Below, piece by piece: positions 56,330 to 64,000 of a DNA stretch of 64,000 bases; position 1 is the first letter of the stretch, and each line of letters starts with the position of its first letter. The notes beneath the pieces were generated by a model that saw only the letters and a list, made by a program, of their open reading frames with translations, made no database searches and was not told the DNA's origin. The stretch covers positions 25,938 through 89,937 of the forward strand of contig NZ_JAAKZI010000016.1 of NCBI RefSeq assembly GCF_011045165.1, written 5' to 3'. The position numbers and the translations under genes are program-made. The DNA comes from Arthrobacter silviterrae. GTDB taxonomy: Bacteria > Actinomycetota > Actinomycetes > Actinomycetales > Micrococcaceae.

Positions 56330-58042
56330 CTACTTTGCGGCGAGCAGCGCCTGGTGTACGGCCCGGCGCTCGGCCTGTTCGGCCGGGTTCGGCACCGGCA
56401 GCGATGCCAGGAGCCGCTTGGTGTAGATGTCCTGCGGGTCGCCCATGATCTGGCTGCCGATCCCCTGCTCCACCATCTTGCCCTTCAGCAGCACACCCAC
56501 CCACTCGGCCAGGATGTCCACCACGGCCAGGTCGTGGCTGATGAACAGGGCCGCGAAGCCCAGCTCGGCCTGGATGTCCCGGAACAGTTCCAGCACCTTG
56601 GCCTGGACGGAGACGTCAAGGGCCGACGTCGGCTCATCGGCGATCAGCAGCTTCGGCTTCAGTGCCAGGCCCCGGGCCAGCGACGCCCTCTGGCGCTGCC
56701 CGCCGGAGAGCTCGTGCGGGAACCTCTTGGCGTAGGCGCGCGGCAGCTGGACCGATTCGAGCAGTTCCTCCACTTTTTTGGTGACGGCCGGCCGCGGCAT
56801 GTCGGTGTGGATCAGCAGCGGCTCGGCAACGCACTCGCCAATGGTCAGGTGCGGGTTGAACGAGGCGGCCGGGTCCTGGAACACGAAGCCGATGTCCTTG
56901 CGGTACGGGCGGAAGGTGCGCTCCTTGTAGTCGCGCATCTCGTAACCCAGCACCTGGAGCGAACCGCCGGTGGTCCTGTTGAGACCGGCGATGGCCCGGC
57001 CAATCGTCGTCTTGCCCGAACCGGACTCCCCCACCAGGCCAAACACCTCGCCGGCGCTAATGGTGAAGGACACCTTGTCCACGGCGCGGAATGCGGGGCT
57101 GCCCAGGCGTCCCGGATACTCAATCTCCAGGTCCGTGGCCCGCACCAGCACCTCCTTGTCCTGGAAGGCCCGCTCGGTGAAGCCCGCCGAGGCGGAATTG
57201 CGGCCCAAGTGCGGCACCGCTGCCAGGAGCTTCTGCGTGTACTCCTCCCGGGGCGCGGCAAAGAGCACCTCGGAGGAGGCCTCCTCCACCACGTCGCCCT
57301 GGAACATGACCACCACGCGGTCGGCCAGGTCGGCCACCACGCCCATATTGTGGGTGATGAGCACAATCGAGGTGCCGTACTGGTCGCGAAGATCGCGCAG
57401 CAGTTCCAGGATTTCGGCCTGGACAGTGACGTCCAGGGCCGTGGTGGGCTCGTCCGCCACAATCAGCCCCGGGTTCAGCGCCAGCGCGGCGGCAATGACC
57501 ACGCGCTGCTTCTGCCCGCCGGAGAACTGGTGGGGGTAGTAGTCCACGCGCTTTTCCGGCTCCGGGATGCCCACCTTCCGCAGGGCGTCAATGGCCAGCC
57601 CGCGGGCTTCCTTGCGTCCCACCCGCTTGCCTTCGGGCCGGTGCGCCCGCAGGCCCTCGGCGATCTGCCAACCCACCGTGTACACCGGGTTAAGTGCCGT
57701 GGAGGGTTCCTGGAAGACCATGGCCACGTCGCGGCCGCGGATCTGGCGCAACTGGTGTGGGCTGACGGAAATGACGTCGTTGCCGCTGATCACCACGGCA
57801 CCGCTGCTTTGGGCGGTCTCCGGGAGCAGGCCCAGGATAGTCTTCGCCGTGACGGTCTTGCCGGAGCCGGATTCGCCCACGATGGCCACAATCTCACCGG
57901 GCGCCACTGTGAAGGACACGTCCTTCACAGCAAAAACGTCACCGGAATCCGTGGCAAAAGTGACCTTGAGGTTGTCAACGTCCAGCACCGGCCGCGGCGC
58001 GGCTTCACCCTGCGGGGCGGCGGTATGTGTGGAGCGGCTCAT
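56330..58042 (-). CDS. Peptide ABC importer, fused double ATP-binding protein (DppD-DppF)
   Basis: The 570-residue protein contains two complete ATPase domains of the oligopeptide family. The first has Walker A GESGSGKTVTAKTILGLL near 54-71 and signature FSGGQKQRVVIAAAL near 168. The second has GESGSGKTTIGRAIAGLN near 337-354 and LSGGQRQRASLARGL near 448. Each has the oligopeptide-transporter C-terminal region, so one chain replaces separate DppD and DppF subunits. Its ATG overlaps the permease stop (ATGA). It energises import of peptides bound by the lipoprotein at 60224-61873. Confidence 0.94.
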   Translation of the reverse strand: MSRSTHTAAPQGEAAPRPVLDVDNLKVTFATDSGDVFAVKDVSFTVAPGEIVAIVGESGSGKTVTAKTILGLLPETAQSSGAVVISGNDVISVSPHQLRQIRGRDVAMVFQEPSTALNPVYTVGWQIAEGLRAHRPEGKRVGRKEARGLAIDALRKVGIPEPEKRVDYYPHQFSGGQKQRVVIAAALALNPGLIVADEPTTALDVTVQAEILELLRDLRDQYGTSIVLITHNMGVVADLADRVVVMFQGDVVEEASSEVLFAAPREEYTQKLLAAVPHLGRNSASAGFTERAFQDKEVLVRATDLEIEYPGRLGSPAFRAVDKVSFTISAGEVFGLVGESGSGKTTIGRAIAGLNRTTGGSLQVLGYEMRDYKERTFRPYRKDIGFVFQDPAASFNPHLTIGECVAEPLLIHTDMPRPAVTKKVEELLESVQLPRAYAKRFPHELSGGQRQRASLARGLALKPKLLIADEPTSALDVSVQAKVLELFRDIQAELGFAALFISHDLAVVDILAEWVGVLLKGKMVEQGIGSQIMGDPQDIYTKRLLASLPVPNPAEQAERRAVHQALLAAK

Positions 58043-58992
58043 GCGTCCACCAACTCCTTGTTCTTCTTGCGGCCGTTCTTTTTCCCGGCACGCTTGCGCC
58101 CGCGCAGCCGCGGGTCATTGAGGTCATTCATGGATTCGCCCAGCAGTGTCAGGCCCAGCACCGTCAATACAATGGCGGCGCCCGGGAACACGCCCGTCCA
58201 CCAAATGCCGGAGGCGGCGTCGCTCTGGGCGTGGTTGAGGTCGTAGCCCCATTCCGCCGCGGAGGACGGCTCAATGCCGAAGCCCAAAAAGCCCAGCCCG
58301 GCAAGCGTCAGGATGGCCTCGGAGGCGTTGAGCGTGAAGATCAGCGGCAGCGTCCGGGTGGCGTTCTTGTAGATGTGCCGGGCCATGATGCGCACGCTGG
58401 AGGCACCCACCACAATGGCCGACTCCACAAACGGCTCGGCCTTCAAGCGGATGGTCTCGGCCCGGATCACGCGGAAGTACTGCGGGATGAACACCACGGT
58501 GATGGAGATCGCCGCGGAGAAAATCCCCGACCACAAGTTGGACTGGCCCTTGCTGATGGCAATCGACATGACCATGGCCAGCAGCAGGGTGGGGAAGGCG
58601 TAAATCGCGTCAGCGAGCACCACCAGGATCCGGTCCAGCCACCCGCCAATGTAGCCGGACAGCAGGCCCAGGATCACGCCGATGAAGATGGACAGCGCCA
58701 CGGCCACGACAATCACCAACACGGCAGTCTGGGTACCCCAGATGGTGCGGGAAAAGACGTCGTAGCCGCCCGCCGTGGTGCCCCACAGGTGGGCGGACGA
58801 CGGCGGCGCCTGGGTTTCGTTGAAGCGCTGGGTTGGGCCGTACGGAGAAAGCAACGGCGCCAGTGCTGCGGTCAGCAGGAAAAGGCCGGTCATGACGATG
58901 CCGGCGATCAGCATGCCGCGCTGCAGGCCCATGCTCTTTTTGAGCTGGGCAACAATAGGCAGGCGGCTGAACAGTGACTTTTTGGTCTCCAT
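58039..58992 (-). CDS. Peptide ABC importer permease (DppC-like)
   Basis: The 317-residue permease has a cytoplasmic N-terminal start and a first helix near 24-46, with six helices in total. The binding-protein-dependent transport signature containing EAILTLAGLGFLGFGIEPSS is near 232-251, followed by NDLNDPRLRGRKR at the end. It forms the channel with the DppB-like subunit encoded 3 bp upstream. The C-terminal lysine-rich tail is longer than usual. Confidence 0.93.
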   Translation of the reverse strand: METKKSLFSRLPIVAQLKKSMGLQRGMLIAGIVMTGLFLLTAALAPLLSPYGPTQRFNETQAPPSSAHLWGTTAGGYDVFSRTIWGTQTAVLVIVVAVALSIFIGVILGLLSGYIGGWLDRILVVLADAIYAFPTLLLAMVMSIAISKGQSNLWSGIFSAAISITVVFIPQYFRVIRAETIRLKAEPFVESAIVVGASSVRIMARHIYKNATRTLPLIFTLNASEAILTLAGLGFLGFGIEPSSAAEWGYDLNHAQSDAASGIWWTGVFPGAAIVLTVLGLTLLGESMNDLNDPRLRGRKRAGKKNGRKKNKELVDA

Positions 58993-58995
58993 GGC

Positions 58996-60087
58996 CTAGT
59001 ACCTCACCCTCGGGTCGATGAGTGCGGCGATGACGTCCACAATGAAGTTGGTGACGGCCACGATGACGGCCAGCAGGGCCACAATGCCCTGCACGGCCAC
59101 GAAGTCGCGGGCCGTTAGGTAATGGGCCAGCTGGAAGCCCAGCCCCTTCCACTCGAAGGTGGTCTCGGTCAGGACGGCGCCGCCCAGCAGCAGGGCGATC
59201 TGAAGCCCCATGACAGTGATGATGGGGATCAGCGCCGGTTTATAGGCGTGCTTGGTCAGCAGGCGGTATTCGCTGACGCCGCGGGAGCGCCCGGCCTCAA
59301 CATAGTCCTTGCTGAGCGTGCCGATGACGTTGGTGCGGACCAGGCGCAGAAAGATGCCTGCCGTCAGCAGGCCCAAGGCCACAGCGGGAAGCACCGAGTG
59401 CTGTGCAACGTCCCAGAATGCCGTCATATTGCCGCTGCGCAGCGCATCAAGCCAGTAGATGCCGGAGGGGGCAGTCAGTTCCGCCATGGCAATTTCGGTG
59501 CTGGTGTTGCCGCGTCCGGCCACAGGGAACCAGCCCAGCCAGATGGAGAATACGAGCTTGAGCAGCAGGCCGGCGAAGAACACCGGGGTGGCGTAGAAGG
59601 CGATGGCCAGCACGCGCAGGATGGCGTCCTGGTACTTGTCGCGCTTGTAGGCTGCCAGCATGCCAAAGGGGATGCCGATGGCGAGGGCCACGATGAGGGA
59701 ATTGACAGCCAGTTCCAGCGTTGCGGTGCCGTACGTGGCCAGCATGTCCGAGATGGCCAGGTTGTCGGAGATCGTGCGGCCAAAGTTGCCGGTGGCGATC
59801 TGGCCCAGGTACTCAAAGTACTGGACGAAGATGGGCCGGTCGTAGCCGGCTTCGTGGATACGCACTGCCAGCTGGTCTGACGAAAGCCGCCCGCCAAGGG
59901 CTGCCGTGATGGGGTCGCCGGTCAGGCGCATCAGGAAGAAAACCATGGTGACGAGAATGAGGATGGTGGGGAAAATCAAGGCGAAGCGGATGAGCAGATA
60001 TTTGCCCAGGCTGCCTCCCGCCTTCTTTTTCCGTTCGGGTGCCTGCGCGGCGGGTTCCGCCTCGGGCAGGTCAATCATTGCGGTCAT
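58996..60087 (-). CDS. Peptide ABC importer permease (DppB-like)
   Basis: The 363-residue permease opens with about 28 charged residues, then the DppB start helix (YLLIRFALIFPTILILVTMV). The signature DYVEAGRSRGVSEYRLLTKH is near residues 262-281, followed by LTETTFEWKGLGFQLAHY. Helices and gating segments have normal spacing. It is 136 bp downstream of the binding-protein gene, across a strong hairpin. The operon order is binding protein, DppB, DppC, then the fused ATPase. Confidence 0.93.
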   Translation of the reverse strand: MTAMIDLPEAEPAAQAPERKKKAGGSLGKYLLIRFALIFPTILILVTMVFFLMRLTGDPITAALGGRLSSDQLAVRIHEAGYDRPIFVQYFEYLGQIATGNFGRTISDNLAISDMLATYGTATLELAVNSLIVALAIGIPFGMLAAYKRDKYQDAILRVLAIAFYATPVFFAGLLLKLVFSIWLGWFPVAGRGNTSTEIAMAELTAPSGIYWLDALRSGNMTAFWDVAQHSVLPAVALGLLTAGIFLRLVRTNVIGTLSKDYVEAGRSRGVSEYRLLTKHAYKPALIPIITVMGLQIALLLGGAVLTETTFEWKGLGFQLAHYLTARDFVAVQGIVALLAVIVAVTNFIVDVIAALIDPRVRY

Positions 60088-60161
60088 GTATGCCTATTTC
60101 TGGGGAGCAAAAGTATGGTGCGGTCCGTGCTGTTTTGTCCACAGTGAGTGGACTCGTGCAA

Positions 60162-60194
60162 GAAGGCGGGGCATCCAAGGGAGGCCCCGCCTTC
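60162..60194 (-). terminator. Intra-operon hairpin between the binding-protein and permease genes
   Basis: Perfect 11-bp arms (GAAGGCGGGGC / GCCCCGCCTTC) with an 11-base loop lie 29 bp after the binding-protein stop. No U-run follows on the minus strand. Such hairpins commonly stabilise the binding-protein message and reduce transcription of the permease and ATPase genes, giving more binding protein than transporter. Confidence 0.75.
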
Positions 60195-60223
60195 GTGCAT
60201 GGTTAGGTGTTCACAGCCAAGTG

Positions 60224-61873
60224 CTACTTGGAGAGAACGCCCAAGCGGAACTTGAACGAAGCATCCAAGGTGTCCTTGGTGCCGTTGACCTTTGCGTTGG
60301 AAACGGCAACCTGGGCGCCCTGCAGCAGCGGCAGTGTGGACAGGTCCTTGGCTTCAGCAGCCTGAATGTCCCCAATCAGCTTGGTACGCTTGGCCTGGTC
60401 GTTCGTGACCAACTGCTCGCTGATCAGCTTCTGGATGGCGTCATTGCTGTAGTGGTTCTTCAGGAAGTTGTCCTTGCTGAAGAACGGCGTCAGGTAGTTG
60501 TCGGCGTCGGAGTAGTCCGGGAACCAGCCCAGCTGGTACAGCGGGTAAGCGCCTCCCTTGTCCGAGCGTTGCTTGGAGTAGGAAACCCATTCCGTGGACT
60601 GTAGGTTGACCTTGAACAGGCCGGTTGCTTCGAGTTGCGCCTTGATGGCGGCGTATTCGTCGCCCGAGGAGGAGCCGTAGTGGTCGGGGTTGTACTGCAG
60701 GTCCAGTGTCACCGGGCCGGTTACGCCGGCGTCGGCCAGGGTCTTCTTCGCCTTGGCGACATCCGGGGCACCGTTGCCGTCGCCGTAGTCTGCCTTCAGG
60801 GGCTCGGTGGCGCCGGTGAAGCCAGCCGGAACGAAGGAGTAAAGGGGCAGGTAAGTGCCCTTGTAGACCTGGCTGGCGATGGCGGCACGGTCAATGGAGT
60901 CAGCCATGGCCTGACGGACGGCGAGTGCCTTAGCGGGATCGGGTGTGGAGGTCTTCGCACCGAAGGGCATGGTGTCAAAGTTGAAGACAATGTAGCGGAT
61001 TTCGCCACCTGGCCCAATGTCCACGCGGACGTTCTTGTCGGACTTGAGGCTGTCGATGTCCGTGGCTGTCAGGCTGCGCCAGGCCACGTCAATGTTGCCC
61101 TTTTGCACATCGAGCTTCAGGTTGGTGGAATCCGCGTAGTACTTCATCGTCACGGCGTCCGACTTGGCCGGGCCCAACAGGCCCTGGTAGTCCGGGTTCT
61201 TCTTGAACGAGATGAGCTCATTCTTCTTGTACGTGTCAATGGTGAACTGGCCGGCAAAGGCCTTGCCCTTGATGATGGTGTCGTCATCGGTGACCTTGTC
61301 GGCGCTGAACACCGTGTTGTCAACGATGGGGGCGGCCGGGCTGGTGAGCACCTGCGGGAACGTCTGGTCGTTGCCGAGCTTGAGCTTGAACACCACGGTG
61401 GTGGCATCCGGGGCGCTGACGCTTGCCAGGTTGCCGAGAAGGGTCGCAGGGCCGTTCTGGTCGTTGATCTTCAGCATGCGGTCAAAAGAGAACTTCACGT
61501 CCGCGGAGTCCAGAGCGGTGCCGTTGGCCCACTTCAGGCCCGGCTTGAGCTTGACGGTGTACTCCGTGGGGGAGGTGAATGATGCCGAGACGGCGATGTC
61601 CGGCTTGGGGTCGGCGCTGCCCGGTGTCGAGTTGAGCAAGAATGGGTAGATCTGGTTCATGACCATGAACGAACCGTTGTCATAGGACCCGGCCGGATCA
61701 AGGAAGGTGACTTTGTCCGTGGTGCCCACAATGATGGGCCCGCCGGTGGTGCCGGCACCTGCACCATTGGTGCTTCCGCCACCCCCTGCAGGGCCCGTGC
61801 ATGCAGTCAGTGCGAGAACGGAGATGCCGGCAACGGCGATCACCGACCGCAGTCCAAACATTTTCTTAGCCAT
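60224..61873 (-). CDS. Peptide ABC importer substrate-binding lipoprotein (SBP_bac_5, DppA-like)
   Basis: The 549-residue lipoprotein starts at the ATG at 61873. The lipobox LTAC gives an acylated cysteine at residue 25, followed by a Gly/Ser-rich linker. The SBP_bac_5 body contains TVKLKPGLKWANGTALDSAD near residues 112-131 and KSDAVTMKYYADSTNLKLDV. VRQAMADSIDRAAIASQVYK near 315-334 is also typical of this family. It captures oligo- or dipeptides outside the membrane and hands them to the permeases downstream. A TTG at 61879 is also in frame but less likely as start. Confidence 0.94.
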   Translation of the reverse strand: MAKKMFGLRSVIAVAGISVLALTACTGPAGGGGSTNGAGAGTTGGPIIVGTTDKVTFLDPAGSYDNGSFMVMNQIYPFLLNSTPGSADPKPDIAVSASFTSPTEYTVKLKPGLKWANGTALDSADVKFSFDRMLKINDQNGPATLLGNLASVSAPDATTVVFKLKLGNDQTFPQVLTSPAAPIVDNTVFSADKVTDDDTIIKGKAFAGQFTIDTYKKNELISFKKNPDYQGLLGPAKSDAVTMKYYADSTNLKLDVQKGNIDVAWRSLTATDIDSLKSDKNVRVDIGPGGEIRYIVFNFDTMPFGAKTSTPDPAKALAVRQAMADSIDRAAIASQVYKGTYLPLYSFVPAGFTGATEPLKADYGDGNGAPDVAKAKKTLADAGVTGPVTLDLQYNPDHYGSSSGDEYAAIKAQLEATGLFKVNLQSTEWVSYSKQRSDKGGAYPLYQLGWFPDYSDADNYLTPFFSKDNFLKNHYSNDAIQKLISEQLVTNDQAKRTKLIGDIQAAEAKDLSTLPLLQGAQVAVSNAKVNGTKDTLDASFKFRLGVLSK

Positions 61874-61909
61874 TGGCAAACTTTCTTTTCAGAGCGATCT
61901 CATGAAACA

Positions 61910-61931
61910 GGCCACACTACGTTGTGTGACC
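61910..61931. promoter_or_regulatory. Inverted repeat upstream of the peptide-transporter operon
   Basis: GGCCACAC, a 6-base spacer and GTGTGACC form arms that pair at seven of eight positions, centred about 48 bp upstream of the binding-protein ATG. The size and position fit a repressor or activator site, for example of a GntR or LacI type protein. No regulator gene is adjacent. Confidence 0.4.
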
Positions 61932-62015
61932 TGACCCACTCGTCTTATGTTTACTTTCTATCAGACTTATGGGTGTGTCTCTGACCACAGGCGCAAGTTG
62001 CAACCAGATGGTTAC

Positions 62016-62657
62016 TTACCGGTGCAACCTGTGGGACTGGGTTGTGACGGATTCCGCCGGGCGGCCCGGGGCAAATCCCGGGTTGCGGCCAAACCAGCCG
62101 GCCAGGCGGGCGTAGCTGTCCGAGGCGATGGACACTCGCACCTCGGGGCCGAAAGACTTGTCCGCCCCGCGGTATTCGGGCTTCATCACCCGCTGGGCCC
62201 AGGCCAGGGACTGGTCTGCCAGCGCCGGGTCAAGGATAACGGGCACCTCGGTGGCTTTCAGCAAGTCCCAGGAGTGGACTGTGAATTCTGCGATTTGCAG
62301 GCCTATCCGACTGCGCAGGGGTGCCTCTCCCCCGCCAGGCAGCGCCACCTGGTGGCTGAGATCGGCAGAGGCCCACGCACGCATCAACATGACGGCACCG
62401 TCCGCAAATCTCGTCGACCAGTCGGCCCCCACCGTGGCGTGGGCCGCCTGAGGGTCAACATTGTTGCCGCGCGCCACCAGGGTGAAGTTGTGGAGGTCCT
62501 GGACCACCAGGTGGTGCAGGAGGTCCTGGACGTTCCATTCGGAGCACGGGGTGGGCCACTCGGCCTGGTTGGAGGAGATGGCGGCGATGACTTCACCGCA
62601 TTGATCCAGTGCGCGTTCCAGTAGCTGAAGCGGGTTGGGGATTAACTGCGGGGGCAT
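62016..62657 (-). CDS. TIGR03086-type DinB/mycothiol-dependent maleylpyruvate isomerase family protein
   Basis: The 213-residue protein starts at the ATG at 62657 with GGAAGG 9 bp upstream. The N-terminal helical bundle contains WPTPCSEWNVQDLLHHLVVQ near residues 34-53, the 'T-C-W-V-DL--H' motif of this superfamily, with a metal-binding histidine. A later histidine lies in EFTVHSWDLLKAT near 130-142. Members use or respond to mycothiol and bind divalent metal, but the substrates of TIGR03086 proteins are unknown. It is upstream of, and on the same strand as, the peptide-transporter operon, with a gap of more than 140 bp. Confidence 0.85.
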   Translation of the reverse strand: MPPQLIPNPLQLLERALDQCGEVIAAISSNQAEWPTPCSEWNVQDLLHHLVVQDLHNFTLVARGNNVDPQAAHATVGADWSTRFADGAVMLMRAWASADLSHQVALPGGGEAPLRSRIGLQIAEFTVHSWDLLKATEVPVILDPALADQSLAWAQRVMKPEYRGADKSFGPEVRVSIASDSYARLAGWFGRNPGFAPGRPAESVTTQSHRLHR

Positions 62658-64000
62658 GATCGTGTACCTTCCGTGAGCCAAGTCACTATAACTGGAAGTT
62701 TACGCCAGCCGTCCGTCCAATGGGTGTCGCGGTCGTTTCGGGCGCGGCCACAAAACCTTGATTTAAGATCGCCACGCACCGTTATTTACTTTCTTACGTA
62801 TATGACAGGCGTCGATACTCACCAAATGGGGCGCCTGCAAAGGGCGGTGTCTTACTATCGAAGCCATGAGTTGGTTGAATGGAGAGTGTCGGGCGGGGCA
62901 CAGGGTGTTGTCGTATTTGAGATCGGACGGACATCGCTGTGGGCATCCAGGCACGCAAGACTAATGGGCGAATCAGAGCTCATCGGGACCGGTGCCACAC
63001 GGCAATTTGGCGGGAACGTCGGCGAAGACCCGCAGCCACCCGCCTGTCAGTGGAGACTGTACTGCCTACCGTCAGCTCAAACACCGCAAGCACGCAAGAT
63101 CGAGACGAGTCTTGTCCTTGCTGCGCGGGCGAGGGAAGATCCGCCCAGGTCAAGGACGCCATGGCGAATTGTAGGGCCGTTTTGTTTTAGAAGCGGCAGA
63201 GGCCAGCGCAGAGACTATGAACAAGTCATCCACGGCCGATGGCAGCACCGCGTCCCACGAGACGTTTCATTCGGTGGATTCGAGCCTTGGCCAATGAGAA
63301 ATCTGCAAAGCTCGGAGTCCTGCTCCGGTCCAAGCACCCAAAGCGCTATTCATGCAAGTCACTGGGGAACTTACGGGCGGGAGGATCGTCGAGATGGTCA
63401 GCGTCGACCACCGGCCCGGCGAGGCCGCTGATCGCTGTATTCCGAGCACTTGCGAGGGAGAAGTATTCGTTGGCAAGGGAGGTAAGTTCCTGATCATGCT
63501 CGGGGTAACCGACGACAAAGAGGCCAACTGGTTACCCGACGATCGCGTCGACAGGGTCAACGACCTGATGATCCACCTCGCCCTCACCATCCACCCTGGC
63601 TGCGACCGTCGGATGACAACAAAAAACAGGCTGATCCGCGAGGACCTGCGCAAGGACGTCGAATTGACCAACCACAAACCATATCTGGACTCCATGGCTG
63701 TCGATCAAAACGACCGGCACTGAGCCGTCCTCGGACTTTTCACACCACAGGAAGCCTTTACCGAGCTACTCGACGACAATGTCGCCAAGACGGGTTGACA
63801 CCGCCAAGTCCATTTGAGGCGGCAACCTCTTAACAAAACGTGCAAGACAGCGAAGACTGTGGCTTCTTGGAGTGCGACGTCTCGAGACAGACGTAAGAGC
63901 TTTTGAAGGCGGTGTTGAATGTCATCCTCCCGGATAGAAGCGTTGCTAACGAAGTCCATCTCGTCATATGGTGCATCATGTCCTTGACAGGGGCCGCTAG
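62658..64000. other. Low-coding terminal region
   Basis: Over this 1.34 kb the base composition is less GC-rich than in the rest of the window. Several open frames overlap on both strands without family motifs, good ribosome sites or consistent third-position G/C. The one stretch with coding-like codon use is 63295-63723 on the plus strand (listed separately). A minus-strand frame open from the window edge to 63705 may be the tail of a gene outside the window, but it shows no known domain. I see no transposase, integrase or att-like repeat. Confidence 0.5.
63352..63723 (+). CDS. Hypothetical protein or gene fragment
   Basis: The 123-residue frame starts at an ATG with no clear ribosome site. 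Codon use is gene-like (mostly G or C in third position, purine-rich first position). The sequence includes GGRIVEMVSVDHRPGE, GEVFVGKGGKFLIMLGVTDD and LPDDRVDRVNDLMIHLAL, and is acidic with no membrane segment. The same frame stays open for about 18 codons before the ATG, so it may be the end of a truncated gene. I do not recognise the family. Overlapping frames on the other strand are Ser/Arg-rich and look like shadows. Confidence 0.35.
   Translation: MQVTGELTGGRIVEMVSVDHRPGEAADRCIPSTCEGEVFVGKGGKFLIMLGVTDDKEANWLPDDRVDRVNDLMIHLALTIHPGCDRRMTTKNRLIREDLRKDVELTNHKPYLDSMAVDQNDRH

Noticed and set aside
62673..63431. Plus-strand frame of 252 codons
   Set aside because: Codon use is irregular, there is no recognisable domain, and it overlaps a better-supported frame at its end. 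I left it as non-coding.

Overview
The window is high-GC actinobacterial chromosome, most likely from a member of the Micrococcaceae close to Arthrobacter. The support is a WhiB1-type regulator, an MtrA-MtrB-LpqB operon, a galactofuran pathway (Glf, GlfT2 and an ABC exporter), the large NAD-dependent glutamate dehydrogenase, frequent GTG starts and GTGA/ATGA stop-start overlaps. I see no tRNA, rRNA, CRISPR array, prophage or intact insertion sequence.

1-20.3 kb is a surface-polysaccharide region. A long minus-strand operon (13960 down to 5094) encodes a UDP-HexNAc 6-dehydrogenase, a lipid-linked-type GT2, a multi-pass membrane protein, a hexapeptide N-acyltransferase, a DegT-type aminotransferase, a Gfo/Idh/MocA dehydrogenase, a GT4 and a Wzx-like flippase. 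With the nearby plus-strand UDP-GlcNAc 2-epimerase this is the full enzyme set for a UDP-2,3-diacetamido-hexuronic acid. More glycosyltransferases fill 1-3.8 kb, and the first is cut by the window edge. A decayed SGNH acyltransferase (14628-15275) separates this operon from a second one, glf-glfT2-wzm-wzt (20234 down to 15428), which should make and export galactofuran.

20.5-25.1 kb carries a 1509-residue FHA/FtsK-SpoIIIE ATPase with the architecture of the type VII secretion motor EssC/EccC, without other secretion genes beside it. 25.8-48.2 kb is a conserved actinobacterial backbone whose gene set recalls the M. tuberculosis Rv3219-Rv3246c interval: whiB1, pdtaS, an Rv3235-family gene, secA, hpf, comF-like, lpqB, mtrB and mtrA. 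Inserted among these are the giant glutamate dehydrogenase, a SAF/CpaE-like pair, an excisionase-type HTH protein, a LysM protein and a YcaQ/AlkX-like DNA glycosylase. A perfect GTGA-N6-TCAC palindrome lies just upstream of whiB1.

48.5-54.4 kb is a plus-strand operon (membrane protein, DUF4129, DUF4350, MoxR, DUF58) resembling M. tuberculosis Rv3689-Rv3693. It ends at a 160-bp palindromic repeat element. 54.6-56.2 kb holds a MetE-like protein that has lost the zinc-ligand motifs and a chorismate mutase. 56.3-61.9 kb is a complete peptide ABC importer operon with a hairpin after the binding-protein gene. A DinB/maleylpyruvate-isomerase-like gene follows. The last 1.3 kb is mostly without convincing genes.
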